The notes below the pieces were generated by a model. The model had not been told where the DNA came from, ran no database searches, and saw only the letters and a list, made by a program, of their open reading frames with translations. 64,000 nucleotides of DNA, from NCBI GenBank assembly GCA_963709525.1, contig CAVPXB010000022.1, positions 1 through 64,000 of the forward strand. The letters are read 5' to 3'. The number at the start of each line of letters is the position of its first letter. Position 1 is the first letter of the stretch. The DNA is from CAIWHR01 sp963709525. Lineage in GTDB: Bacteria > Pseudomonadota > Gammaproteobacteria > Burkholderiales > Casimicrobiaceae. Below are positions 7,916 to 18,079 of the stretch, one piece after another. The position numbers were made by a program, and so were the translations under genes.

Positions 7916-8365
7916 CCCGCCCGGCGGGCAAGTTCCCAGATAAACCGCCTCGATTCGGTTCTGCATGGCGACGGTTTCGGCCCCGTCTTCGCCGGCGGCG
8001 AAGCGGACGTTGAGGAAACCCTCCAGGCGGGTCGCGGTGAACTCGACCTCCCCGTGCCCCTCGATCTTCAGATCGCCCCCGCACTGGAGGTCGAAGTTCA
8101 GGCGCCGAGCGGACGCTTGCCGGTTCGCGAACTCGCAGCCGGACGCTCCGGAGGCGCCCAAGCCGGTCAGCAGCCGTTCCGGTTGCCGCGCATCCTGTTC
8201 GGTCAAGCACTGGGTGAGTTGAAAGGGTTCCGGATTCCAGTCCGGCGTCGCCGCCACCCGGGATTCCAGGGCGATCCGCCAGAGTCCCGGTTGGATCTCC
8301 TCGGCCACCGCGCCCGTGCCCGTGGCGATCAGGGCCATCGCCGTCAATGCCTGGAAGGTTTTCAT
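7904..8365 (-). CDS. DUF3617 family exported protein
   Basis: A 153-residue protein with a signal peptide (MKTFQALTAMALIATGTGAVA, then EE). The mature part has EIQPGLWRIALES, a paired-cysteine core (LTQCLTEQDA, SGCEFANRQ, LQCGGDLKIEG) and a beta-rich end GEVEFTATRLEGFLNVRF. This is the layout of periplasmic DUF3617 proteins, whose function is unknown. It lies downstream of, and may be cotranscribed with, the Sel1-type gene. Confidence 0.7.
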   Translation of the reverse strand: MKTFQALTAMALIATGTGAVAEEIQPGLWRIALESRVAATPDWNPEPFQLTQCLTEQDARQPERLLTGLGASGASGCEFANRQASARRLNFDLQCGGDLKIEGHGEVEFTATRLEGFLNVRFAAGEDGAETVAMQNRIEAVYLGTCPPGGESP

Positions 8366-8414
8366 CGTGTTCTCCTCATGGGAGTGGATGGATGGGATTC
8401 GCGCATCGGACCCA

Positions 8415-8931
8415 TTACAGCGGCCCCTGGCGGTACTGTTGCGCCCGATGCCGCGCCTGTTGCCACTCCGCCGTCGCTCAATTCCGCTGTGACGCCGGGC
8501 TGCACATCCAGCGCGTCCCGCTCGCCCTGTTCGGCGGCCAGGCCGAGCCAGGCGTCAGCCTCGATCCGGTCCTCGGGTACGCCGGCACCGGTGCGATGAA
8601 GCAGCGCCAGGCGGTTTGCGCCGGCGCGAAGCCCTGAAGGGCGGATTGACGCAGCCATGCCGCCGCCTGCTTGAAATCCCGATGCGGTTCCAGGGCGTGG
8701 TAGCTGCCCAGCTCAAACCGGCGTGGCTGCGGCGGCCTGGCCGATCCAGCGCCGGGCGGTTTGTTCGTCGGGCGCGATGCCCTGGCCGGTGACGTAGCGC
8801 AGCCCCAGCTCCAGTGGGGCGCCGGCGTCGCCAGCGGCGGCCCGCTGCTGGCGTTCGGGCGCCAACGGTGGGACGACCGGCGCGATTTCTGCCTCCCGAT
8901 CCGTACAACGGACGCAGCCAAGACCGATCAA
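8415..8931 (-). pseudogene. Sel1-repeat lipoprotein, frameshifted
   Basis: A Sel1-like repeat protein spread over three frames. The parts in order are LGLRYVTGQGIAPDEQTARR (repeat), then HRDFKQAAAWLRQSALQGFA (repeat), then LHRTGAGVPEDRIEADAWLG LAAEQGERDA (repeat), and probably WQQARHRAQQYRQ before a stop at 8415. FALIGLGC near the start looks like a lipobox. Each repeat has the A-x2-W/G-x2-A-A-xQG pattern of SLR helices, which act as protein-protein scaffolds. Three single-base shifts break the gene. With good repeats on both sides of each break, sequence error is as likely as decay. Confidence 0.65.
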
Positions 8932-9147
8932 CGCGAACGAGGCACGAGGGTGAATGATCGTGGGGGCGGTGGGTCCAGCACCGCCCCGCCCGTGTCTCGG
9001 TGATTCACGCCGCGCTGGCCGATCGCGACCAACGCCGACGCCGGCAAGAGGACGCGGCCCCTCCAGACCGTCACCCCGGACCCGCTGTCCGTCCGCGATG
9101 CAGGACCGCCCCGGCGCGGGGTCGAACCCGCTTTCTGCGGTCCACGG

Positions 9148-11830
9148 TCACGGTTCTCGTTCCAGGGCCTCGCGGATTTTGGCGGCCAGTTCCCGCTTCG
9201 CGAACGGCTTCTGGAGGAAATGCACCCCGTCGTCCAGCACGCCGTGGGGGGCGATGACGCTGGCCGGGTAGCCGGACATGAACAGGCGTTTGAGGTTCGG
9301 GTAGAGGGACAACAGCCGCCGGGCCAGGTCCCGGCCGTTCATCTCGGGCATCACCACGTCGGTCATCAGCAGATGGATCGCGCCGGCGTGCGCCTCGGCC
9401 AGCCGGATCGCCTCGCCCGGCGTGCCCGCCGCCAGCACCCGATAGCCCAGTTTTTCCAGCATCATCGCGCCCAGGTGCAGGAGCGCCGGTTCGTCTTCCA
9501 CCAGCAGCACGGTCTCGTGGCCGCGGCCGGCCGGCTCGGCGGGGCCGGCCCGCGCGGCCGGAGCCGCCTGGCCCCGGTGGCGGGGCCAGATAGAGGGTGA
9601 AGGTCGTCCCCTGGCCGGGCTCGCTGTACACGTTGACGAAGCCCTGGTTCTGCTGGACCGCGCCGTAAAGGGTGGCCAACCCGAGACCGGTGCCCCGGCC
9701 CACGCCTTTGGTGGTGAAGAACGGCTCGAACAGATGCGCCAAGGTCTCGGCATCCATGCCGCAGCCGTCGTCGCTCACGGCCAGCCGGACATACTCGCCG
9801 GGCACGAACCCCGCGTGCTGGGCGCCATAGGTCTCGTCGAGGCTGGCGTTGCCCGTTTCGATGGTAATCTGGCCCACGCCCGCGATGGCGTCCCGGGCGT
9901 TGACGCACAGGTTGACCACGATCGGGTCGATCTGGGCGGGGTCCACCTTGACCGGCCACAAGGGGGAACCCGGCCGCCAAATCAGCGCGATGGGTTCGCC
10001 GATGAGCCGCCGCAACATCTTGAGCATTCCCGCGACGGTCTCGTTCAGGTCGCACACCTGGGGCGCGATGGTCTGCTTGCGCGCAAACGCCAGCAGTTGG
10101 CGGGTCAGGTCGGCGGAACGCTGGGCGGCCTTCTGGATTTCCAGCAGGTCGGCATACAGCGGTTGCGCGGGGTGGGCGTTCTCCAGCGCCAGCTCGGTAT
10201 GGCCGAGGATCACGCCCAGCAGGTTGTTGAAGTCGTGGGCCACGCCCCCCGCCAGCCGTCCGATCGACTCCATCTTCTGCGCCTGGGCCAACTGCGCTTG
10301 CAGCTTTTCCCGCTCTTGCTCGGCCCGCTTGAGCTCGGTGATGTCCAGCGCCGTTGCGGCCAGGAACCGCGGGGTGCCGGCGGCGTCCTGGATCACGGAA
10401 GCATTCATCAAGGTGGGGAATACCGACCCGTCGCGCTGCCGATGCCAGACCTCCTCGGCGGCGAAACCACCCTCCCGGACCAGGCGCTCGAGCAGGGCCT
10501 CGACGCGGACCAACTGGTCTTCGCGGTGGAAAATGGCGAGATGGCGGCCCGCCAGTTCGGCGGGTTCCCAGCCGTGCATGCGGGCAAAGGTTTCGTTCAC
10601 ATAGGCGATGTTGCCATCCAAGTCGGTCATGGCGACGCCATAGGTGGCCTTGTCGGCGATCGTGCGAAAGGTGCGGATCTCCTCTTTCGCCCGCTCGTGC
10701 GCGGTGAGGTCGGTGAAGAGGCAGGCGAACTGCCGGGGCGCGGGGCGAAAGGCCGTCACTTGAAAGTATTTGTCCAGATCGCGGGCGTAATTCTCGAAGG
10801 AGGCCGGTTCGCCGGTCAGGGCCACCCGGCCGTAGGTTTCGATCCAGTACGGCTCGGTGCCGGGCAGAACTGCCCGCACGGTCTTGCCCACGATGTCTGG
10901 CGCCTGCAGACCGGTCAGTCGCTCGAACGCCGGGTTGACGGCCAGGAAGCGGTAATCGACCGGCCGGCCCCGCGCGTCGCAGAGGATCTCGTGCAGGGCG
11001 AAACCATTCAGCATTTGCTCGAACAGGGTCTGATAGCGTTCCTCGGCCCGCTTGCGCTCGGTGATGTCCGCGAACGTGGTGTACACGCTGTGGGGCTTGC
11101 GCTCGCCGGGGAGAAATTCCGGCACCGCATCAATCATCAGCCAGCGGTGCTCGCCACTGTGCGGATGATAGACCCCCATGATCGCGCCCGCGACGGTTTC
11201 GCCGGTACGCAACGCCACCATGGCGGGGTGGTCGGCGCCAGGAAACGGCGAACCATCCTCATGAATGGATTGCCAGGCCGGATCGATGCTGGTTTTGCCG
11301 CGCATTTGATCCAACGACAGTCCGAGAATCCGTTCGGCAGCCGGATTGGCGGCGGAAATGTGGCCTTCAGCGGTTTGATAAACGACCCCCTGCGCCATGG
11401 TCTCGAACAGGGTTCGATAGCGCTGTTCGCTCTCGTGCCGCACCTGCTCGACCCGCTTGTGCTCGGTGATGTCATGAACCGTCTCCACGACGCCGATGAG
11501 GTTGCCGTCCTCGTCTTTGAGGGGCACCGCTTTCGACAGCCATGTGCCTTGCGTAACCGGCCCGCCTTCCGGAGGCTCGGGGGTCAATTCGGCTTCGCCG
11601 GGTTCCCCTGTTTGGATGGCCTGCGCCACCGGACAGTGACGGCACGGTTCGGCCAGCCCCCAGACGGAGTGGCACTGCCTTCCTTCGATCTCTGGCAAAG
11701 ACAAGCCGATGGCGTTCAGGTAGGCCTTGTTTCCCCAGACCACCTGCTGATCCCGATCGTGAAAGGCGATCATCACTGGAACGTTATCCAGGATCTCGGC
11801 CTTCAGGGCATCCGGCAGTGGGCGCGTCAT
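9148..11830 (-). CDS. hybrid sensor histidine kinase with four PAS domains and receiver, frameshifted
   Basis: Orphan two-component hybrid kinase without membrane segments, so probably cytoplasmic. Domains in order: PAS1 (about 8-120) with a cysteine-bearing GLAEPCRHCPVA; PAS2 (about 145-260); PAS3 (about 270-380); PAS4 (about 390-500); HisKA with the phospho-acceptor in GGVAHDFNNLLGVILGHTEL; HATPase with NLCVNARDAI, DDGCGMD, LFEPFFTTK and GRGTGLGLATLYG. The frame then slips near 9575 in a GC run. The shifted frame gives ETVLLVEDEPALL, a receiver with phospho-acceptor Asp in HLLMTDVVMPEMNG and Lys in HFLQKPF, ending at 9148. PAS1 binds an unknown signal; its C-x2-C could be redox or metal sensitive. 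Confidence 0.85.
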
Positions 11831-12063
11831 GGCGACTCTCCGAGGACGGGTTTGGATCGGGAGAACCCCGCCGGTTCCCCCATCGGGTCGCCGGACTCGA
11901 CCCTGCCGATCGGCGCCGCCACGGCGTCAGCGACGTCGCCAGCAGGAACCTTGCCGCCCAGGATCAGGTCGGCCGGGGCGCGCAACCGCTCCGGCAGCCG
12001 TTCCAGCAGCGGCTCGCCGGTCTCGTAGGGAATGCCCTGACGGTTGGCGTGGGCGTGGGCCAC
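11827..12063 (-). CDS. hypothetical protein, possibly partial
   Basis: A 78-residue frame (VAHAHANRQGIPYETGEPLL, ERLPERLRAPADLILGGKVP) that starts from GTG at 12063. The same frame extends upstream to a stop just before, giving HAEPPLTTEDLVAHAHANRQ. Its stop overlaps the hybrid kinase start (11830). The composition is protein-like but I recognise no family. It could be the tail of a gene broken further upstream. Confidence 0.35.
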   Translation of the reverse strand: MAHAHANRQGIPYETGEPLLERLPERLRAPADLILGGKVPAGDVADAVAAPIGRVESGDPMGEPAGFSRSKPVLGESP

Positions 12064-12174
12064 CAGGTCCTCGGTGGTGAGGGGCGGTTCGGCGTGTCAG
12101 TCGGGCCGGCGCGGCAGGGAGCGGGGCCTTCCATCGTGCGGCGAGATCGGGCGAGCGGGGGCGGCGGGTGGCGT

Positions 12175-12932
12175 TCAGCGGCGGGTCCGGGGCCTGATCC
12201 AGATCAACCCGCCGGTTTCGCCGGCGAGCGGGCCGTGCTGGGCCGGCGCCGGACGCCGCATCGCCTTCAGGAGTTGGGTATCCGCCGTCCAATAGGGCAC
12301 GTACCACTCCCGATCCACGTCCAGGATCAGCACTTGCCCGGTGGAGGCATCGTAGGCCCCGATGGGCGAGACGTGCGGCCCATCCCAATCCCCCGTCACC
12401 ACCCCCTGATTGAAATAGACCAGGATGACGTCGCGGTCGGACGCCTCGTTGTCGGCCAGCACCTGCCGCAGCCGCGCCAAGGTCTCGGGCCGGCTCGTTC
12501 GCCGGACGGATGACCTCGACGCCGTAGTCTCGCAACTGGAACCGCGCCAGGCTTTTCTTCACGAGGGCGACCAAGCCGTCGAACGTGACGCCACTGCCGC
12601 CCTCGGCCACCTGTTTCCTCCACGTCGCCTGGCCCATGTTCTTGAGCAAGATGGACTGGGTGACGAGCCGCTGGTCGGAGCGGGCCGGCAGTCCCCGCAG
12701 CGCGTTCAACGCCATGGCCAGGCTGGCGAGCGAACAGGCGCTGGAGGTCTGTTGCGGTACGATAAAAAGGACTCAGTTTCCAGTAATCGGGCGCCGGCGC
12801 GGTGCGGAGGTACTCGGTCTGTTGGGTGATCGGCACGGCCTCCGGGCCGAGCTTGGGTTGGCCCTTCAGAGCGAGAGCAGGTTCGGCCCACAGTCCGGCC
12901 AGCACCAAGGTGGTCAGTAGGAAACCGCGCAT
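12175..12932 (-). CDS. exported phytochelatin-synthase-like protein, frameshifted
   Basis: Papain-fold peptidase C83 family. The signal peptide is MRGFLLTTLVLAGLWAEPALA. Then PDYWKLSPF, and after a +1 slip in a T run near 12765, IVPQQTSSACSLASLAMALN with the catalytic Cys of phytochelatin synthase (ACSLAS). VTFDGLVALVKKSLARFQL follows. A second slip near 12490 leads to LADNEASDRDVILVYFN and GPHVSPIGAYD (catalytic His), then LILDVDREWYVPYW (catalytic Asp). Bacterial members usually hydrolyse glutathione or its S-conjugates to gamma-Glu-Cys rather than polymerise it. A signal peptide would put this one in the periplasm. Both breaks lie inside conserved blocks that resume exactly, so errors are likely. 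Confidence 0.8.
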
Positions 12933-13198
12933 GGGAATCTTGATGTTCGTTTGTTAATCTGTAACTCAATTGACTATAGGGTAGCCGAGAGCCTCTCGCC
13001 ACGCGGAAAACAACGCTGCCAGCGCCAGCGCCTGAGCGCGCGGGGCCTGGTCCACGTGCAGGGCTGGGTCACGCCCGCCAGGCCGAGGCCATCCGCCGGA
13101 TCATGGCGGAGCGGGGCGGGGATGCGCTGGTTGAAGGACGGCGAGAGCGGGAGCGGGAGCGGGAAGCCGGGAATGGCGCGAATCAGAACCCGGCCTGA
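12933..13198. other. intergenic stretch without a supported gene
   Basis: A short AT-rich start (12945-12985) probably carries the promoter for the phytochelatin-synthase-like gene. The remainder is GC-rich. One frame shows AEAIRRIMAERGGDALVEG but has no start or family match, so I do not call it. Confidence 0.4.
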
Positions 13199-13465
13199 GT
13201 GTGCCGGTTAGTCCTGGCCGATGTGGCGGTGACCTCGATCCACCGGGAACGGCGCGAACCGGCCCGAAACCGGCAGCGGTTCTACGCCATCACCGTGACC
13301 CAGACCCTGTTCGGCTCCTGGGCGGTCGTGCGGGAGTGGGGCCGGATCGGACAGCCGGGCACGGTGCGGGAGACGGGGTTCGAGACGGAAGGCGAGGCTT
13401 GGGAGGTGAGGGAGCAATGGCGGACGCGGAAGGAGAAGCGGGGTTACCGGGCGGTGGGCGGATAA
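13199..13465 (+). CDS. WGR-domain protein
   Basis: A small protein that is essentially one WGR domain: RFYAITVTQTLFGSWAVVRE, WGRIGQPGTVRET, EAWEVREQWRTRKEKRGYR. WGR domains (named for the visible Trp-Gly-Arg) bind nucleic acid in PARPs and occur alone in bacteria. The start is uncertain: GTG at 13199, 13223 or 13229. It ends 77 bp before the type III restriction locus on the same strand, so a link to that locus is possible but unproven. Confidence 0.8.
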   Translation: MCRLVLADVAVTSIHRERREPARNRQRFYAITVTQTLFGSWAVVREWGRIGQPGTVRETGFETEGEAWEVREQWRTRKEKRGYRAVGG

Positions 13466-13541
13466 CGCGACTTGTGGAATCATCCGGCTGGGTCAGCCAG
13501 AGAAGGATTCAAACAATAACAGCGAAGGGCATGGACAAGGC

Positions 13542-16500
13542 ATGAATCAAGTCACTATCGACAACCCCGTCATCAACTCCCCGTTCGAGGAGCCGCAGCG
13601 GCATTTCCGCTTTGCCGACGAACGGCATCACCGACGAGATCGTGCCGGGGCGGCGGCGGAGCACCTATTTCATTCCCATCGCCAAGCCCAAGCTCAAGGG
13701 CGCGCAGAAGCAGGCCGCGCTGGATTTGAACGTCCAGCATCGGGCCGAAGAGAACAAGCTGATCAACGACCTGCGGGAGCGGGTTTCCCACTGGCGGCAG
13801 GCCGGGCGGCCCTACACCACGGCCATGACCCGGCGCTTGCTGGACTACTGGACCCGCCCCGACCGGGAGCGGCGGCTGTTCTTCTGCCAGATCGAGGCGG
13901 TGGAGACGATCATCTACCTGACCGAGATCGCGCCCCGCCACGACGCCAACCACGGCACCTTCATCCTCGAACGGTTCCGGCAGGCCAACGCCCAGGCCAC
14001 CCCGGACGGCCATGCCGCGCTGCTGCGTTACGCCGCCAAGATGGCGACCGGCAGCGGCAAGACCGTGGTGATGGGGATGCTGCTGGCCTGGCAGGCGCTC
14101 AACAAGCTGGCCAACCGCCAGGATCAGCGGTTCTCCGACGCGTTCCTGATCGTGTCGCCGGGCATCACCATCCGCGACCGCTTGCGGGTGCTGTTGCCCA
14201 GCGACCCGAACAACTACTACCGGCAACTGGACCTGTTGCCGCCGAGCCTGCGGGAGGAACTGGGCAAGGCCAAGGTGGCGATCCTCAACTACCACGCCTT
14301 CATCCGCCGCGAGCGCAACAGCGCCGCGTCGCTGACCAAGAAGCTGCTCACCGCCAGCGGCGAGGCCAGCCCGTTTCAGGAAACCGAGGGGCAGATGGTG
14401 GCGCGGGTCTGCGCCGACCTGGGCAACAAAAAGAACATCGTGGTGCTGAACGACGAGGCGCATCACTGCTACCACCGCCGCCCGGTGGACGTGGACGAGA
14501 AATTGAGCGGCGACGACCTCCAGGAAGCGAAACAGCGCGAGGAGGAGGCGAAAATCTGGATCAGCGGCCTGGGCGCGGTGCAGAAGAAGCTGGGCATCCG
14601 GGCCGTGTACGACCTGTCCGCCACGCCGTTTTTCCTGCGGGGGTCGGGTTATGACGAGGGAACGCTGTTCCCGTGGGTGACCTCGGACTTCTCCCTGACC
14701 GACGCCATCGAGAGCGGCATCGTCAAGGTGCCGCGGGTGCCGGTGGCCGACAATACCGACCAGGCCGAGAACCCGACCTATCGCAACCTGTGGGCGCACA
14801 TCGGCAAGGACATGCCCAAGGGCCGGGGCGGCAAGGAGGACGGCCAGCGGGAGCCGGTGTTGCCCAAGGAGTTGCAGGGCGCGCTTGCACAGCCTGTACA
14901 GCCACTACGAGAAGGCGTACCAGCAGTGGCAGGCGCAGGTGCAGGAGTACCCGGCGCTGATGCCGCCGGTGTTCATCGTGGTCTGCAACAACACCCGCTC
15001 CTCCAAGCTGGTGTTCGATTACCTGGCCGGTTGGGAGAAACCCCTGCCGGCGCCCGATCCGGCCACCGGCCAAAGCACGGTGCTGGTGCCGGGGGCACTG
15101 CCGATCTTCAGCAACGTCGAGGACGGGCGCTGGTCCAGCCGCCCCAACACCCTGCTGATCGACAGCCGGCAACTGGAATCCGGCGAGGCGTTGAGCGATG
15201 ACTTCAAGGAAGTCGCCGCCCGCGAGATCGAGGAGTTCCAGGCCGAGATGCGGGAACGCTACCCCGGCCGCAACGTGGAGGAGGTGACCACCGAGGACCT
15301 GCTGCGCGAGGTGATGAACACCGTCGGCAAGCGCAACAAGCTGGGCGAGCACATCAAGTGCGTGGTGTCGGTGTCCATGCTCACCGAGGGCTGGGACGCC
15401 AACACCGTGACCCACATCCTGGGGGTGCGGGCCTTCACCACGCAACTGCTCTGCGAGCAGGTGGTGGGCCGGGCGCTGCGGCGGGTGAGCTACGAACTGG
15501 AAGCCGCACACCGTCATCGTCAACGGGCAGGTCGTGGAATTCGAGGCGTTCCCCGTGGAATACGCCGAGGTCTACGGCGTGCCGTTCGAGTTCATCCCGA
15601 CCGCTGGCGTCGCCAAGCCCCGCCCGCAGCGGAACACCACGCACGTTTGCACGGTGGAGGCGCGGCAGGATGCGCGGATCACCTTCCCGCGCCTGAGCGG
15701 CTACCGCTACGAACTGGCGGGGGAGACGCTTGAACGCCCAGTTCACGCCCGCCTGCCGGTTGACGCTGACCACCCGGCAAATCCCCACCGTGGTGGAGAA
15801 TGCGCCCATCGTCGGGGAATCCAGCATTCACCGGCTGGACGATCTCAAGCAGCGGCGGCTCGAACGAGGTGGCGTTCCTGCTGGCGAAACTGGTGCTGGA
15901 AAAGTATTTCCGGCAGGACGCCACCGGAATACGTCATCGGCGGCGCCGGTGCAAAACGAGGTCAAGGCGTGGCTGTTGCCGCAGGTGCTGCGCATCGCCA
16001 AGCAGCTGGCTGGCGGAGTGCCTGGACCTGAAGGATGAAACCTTCCCGCAACTGCTGTTGCTGGTCGAACTGGCGCACGACGCCGCCGACCGCATCTATC
16101 AGGCCATCGTGGCGGCGGACCGGGGGGCCAGCACCCTCAAGCCGATCCTGCAACCCTACAACACCGTGGGCGACACCAGCGGGGTGAGCTTCAACACCAG
16201 CCGCGCCACCTGGCAGACCAACCACAAGTGCCCCATCTCCCATGTGGTGCTGGACAGCGGTTGGGAGGGGAAGATGGCCCAGGCGCTGGAATACCTGGAT
16301 GAGGTCTACAGCTACGTCAAGAACCACAACCTGGACTTCCGGATTCCGTACACCTTCGAGGGCCAGGAGCACCACTACCTCCCGGATTTCATCGTGCGGG
16401 TGGACGACGGCCACGGCAAGGACGACCTGTTGAACCTGATCGTCGAAGTCTCCGGCCCGCCGCTGCCGGCCAAGGCGGCGAAGACGGCGACGATTCAGAA

Positions 16501-16640
16501 CCTGTGGGTTCCCGCCGTGAACAACAGCCGGCCAGTTCGGGCGCTGGGCGTTCGTGGAAGTGAAGGACCCGTACAGCGCGATGCAGACGGTTCGAGAGTT
16601 CCTGCAAGCCCGATCCGCCGCAATCCGGAAGGCCGCTTGA
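13542..16640 (+). pseudogene. type III restriction enzyme Res subunit (BPTD_3080-like), multiply frameshifted
   Basis: Helicase-nuclease subunit of about 1030 residues if repaired. Segments in order: MNQVTIDNPVINSPFEEPQ; the ATPase with Walker A AAKMATGSGKTVVMGM and DEAH-type VVLNDEAHHCYHRR; motif III YDLSATPFF; the second RecA domain with SVSMLTEGWDANTVTHILG and QVVGRALRR; and a C-terminal endonuclease-like part with HYLPDFIVRV, LIVEVSG and FVEVKDP, the D-ExK pattern. At least eight single-base shifts occur, near 13617, 14884, 15505, 15731, 15862, 15930, 16008 and 16536. Each block resumes in another frame with excellent conservation. Either this copy is heavily corrupted by sequence errors or it decayed very recently. 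It is followed 2 bp later by the modification subunit start. Confidence 0.85.
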
Positions 16641-16642
16641 CC

Positions 16643-16993
16643 ATGCCCCCCAAGAAGAAAAACCCCGATTCCGCCCCAGACCATCGCCGTGGACAGCCAC
16701 AAGCACAAGGCCGCCACCCGCACCAACATCCCCACCGAGGAACTCCGGGACTTCGTGGCCGAGGACGAAGCCGCGCCCAAAACGATGCGCTATCCCCGCA
16801 ATCCCGACCTCGATCCGCAACTGGTGTGGAAGGGCAAGGACGAGCAGGACAGCGCAGACCTGGCGGTGCCGGTGGTGCCGGTCTACATCCAGGAGAAGAT
16901 TCACCCGCAGGCGATCATCGAGGACGTGCGGGCCAGCGCCAAGCGGGGCCAGGCCGGCACGCTGGACCTGTTCGCCGACTTCAACGGCATCCG
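16643..16993 (+). pseudogene. type III DNA methyltransferase (Mod), N-terminal fragment
   Basis: MPPKKKNPDSA, a shift near 16680, then THIPTEELRDFVAEDE-like residues (actual: TNIPTEELRDFVAEDEAAPK), PQLVWKGKDEQDSADL, VPVYIQEKIHPQAIIEDV and LDLFADFNGI. This is the conserved N-terminus of the adenine methyltransferase that partners BPTD_3080-type Res proteins. It stops abruptly at FADFNGI, before the DPPY and FxGxG motifs. After that the sequence belongs to an unrelated efflux protein. A methyltransferase this short cannot work, and the cut coincides with the first of three suspected junctions. Confidence 0.8.
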
Positions 16994-17180
16994 CTCTACA
17001 GCCCCGAACTCATCGCCACCCAGCAGGAGTATCTGCTGGCGCTGCGCGCCCGCGAGCAGCTCGGCGCCAGCGAGATTCCGTCGGTCGCCCGGGGCGGCGC
17101 GAACCTGCTGGAGGCCGCCAGGGAACGGCTGCGCCTCTGGGACATCAGCGCAGCCGACATCGCCGAACTCGAGCGTACCA
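16994..17180 (+). pseudogene. CusB/CzcB-type efflux adaptor fragment
   Basis: About 62 residues in one frame: LYSPELIATQQEYLLALRAR, ANLLEAARERLRLWDISAAD, IAELERT. This matches the alpha-hairpin region of heavy-metal RND periplasmic adaptor proteins (YSPEL...QQEYLLAL...RLRLxGxxxxQIAELE). There is no start and no end; both sides change directly into other genes. It has no neighbours from an RND system. It is best explained as a short read or contig fragment caught in a misjoin. Confidence 0.7.
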
Positions 17181-17975
17181 GGAACGGTCCACCGCGCCTT
17201 CGATCTGCACGCGGAGGTCAGCGCCCTGCAGGCCTCCTGGGACCAGCATCCCCCTCATCGCCTTGTATTCCGTCGCGAGATTCTGATACCTGACACCCGG
17301 AACGACGGAGAGGTAATCGAAGATCTTGAACGAAATCATCGCGTAGCCGGCGCTCTTGTCTCGAATCCGAATAGTAGTCGTTGATGACGGATCCGAGCTT
17401 GTTGACCTGGTATCCTTCCAGGGAGCTGACGCGCTTGGCGACCGGCAGCATGTCCCACATCAGGTTGATGTCGGTGGGATACTCCAGATGGTAGTCGCCG
17501 TTCAAAAACTCCCCGTAGTCATACCCCTCGTCGATGAAGTTGAGGTAGCTGATCCGCCCGCCGAACATGATCAGGCCGGGAAAGGCCTGCTGGATCGCCG
17601 TGACCACCGCGCCGCCGCCCGAGTACCCCTGATTCCCTGAAGCGGAATTGTAGTCGTAATTGCGGGTACGGTGCTGGTACATGCCGCCGAACTTGAGCTT
17701 CGCTGCCAGCCAGTCGGCGAGCGTGAAGTCCGTCTGCAGGTCCATCGCTCCGGTCAGCGTGCGCTCCTTCGAGACACCGCGAGGATCGGAAATATCCATC
17801 AGGCCTGCCCGTGAGGCATCCGATTTGACGTACGAATCGAGGACGTCCGGGCGCATCTTTGTCAGATCGCCCAGTTGCCCAGACCGATGCTGTCCTGGTA
17901 GAAGTTGAAATACAGGTCTTCCGGATTGATGGTCTCCGTATAGCTGTGGAACCCTTCCGAGGCCTCCAAACCACT
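17181..17975 (-). pseudogene. TonB-dependent receptor internal fragment, frameshifted
   Basis: Beta-barrel part of an outer-membrane receptor, read right to left: EGFHSYTETINPEDLYFNFY, (shift near 17872), RGVSKERTLTGAMDLQTDFT, LAAKLKFGGMYQHRTRNYDY, FGGRISYLNFIDEGYDYGEF, LEYPTDINLMWDMLPVAKR, (shift near 17372), MISFKIFDYLSVVPGVRYQN. The alternating aromatic strands and Asn/Tyr-rich character resemble Bacteroidota or Ignavibacteria receptors, not proteobacterial ones. GC is visibly lower than on either side. It lacks plug, signal peptide and C-terminus. It is foreign to both flanks. Confidence 0.75.
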
Positions 17976-18051
17976 CCGTGGCCCTTCCATGTAGCGAATG
18001 ATCGGCATCCAGCAGCGCGATCAGCACGTTGACGTCCAATAGCGCACGCAT
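17976..18051 (-). pseudogene. VapC-type PIN toxin, N-terminal stub
   Basis: MRALLDVNVLIALLDADHSL HGRATEWF is the start of a PIN-domain RNase toxin, with the first catalytic Asp in LLDVNVLIALLD. It ends after about 26 residues, where the TonB-receptor sequence begins. The partner antitoxin lies about 350 bp upstream on the same strand, separated by a repeat array. The stub has lost the other acidic active-site residues and cannot be toxic. Confidence 0.7.
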
Positions 18052-18079
18052 TGTTGATCCGGCACGGTGATGTATGAAG

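Noticed and set aside
17281..17300. CTGATACCTGACACC in the TonB fragment resembles the repeat words near the tRNAs
   Set aside because: It is coding sequence for GVRYQN in the receptor; a single occurrence is not evidence of the repeat family.
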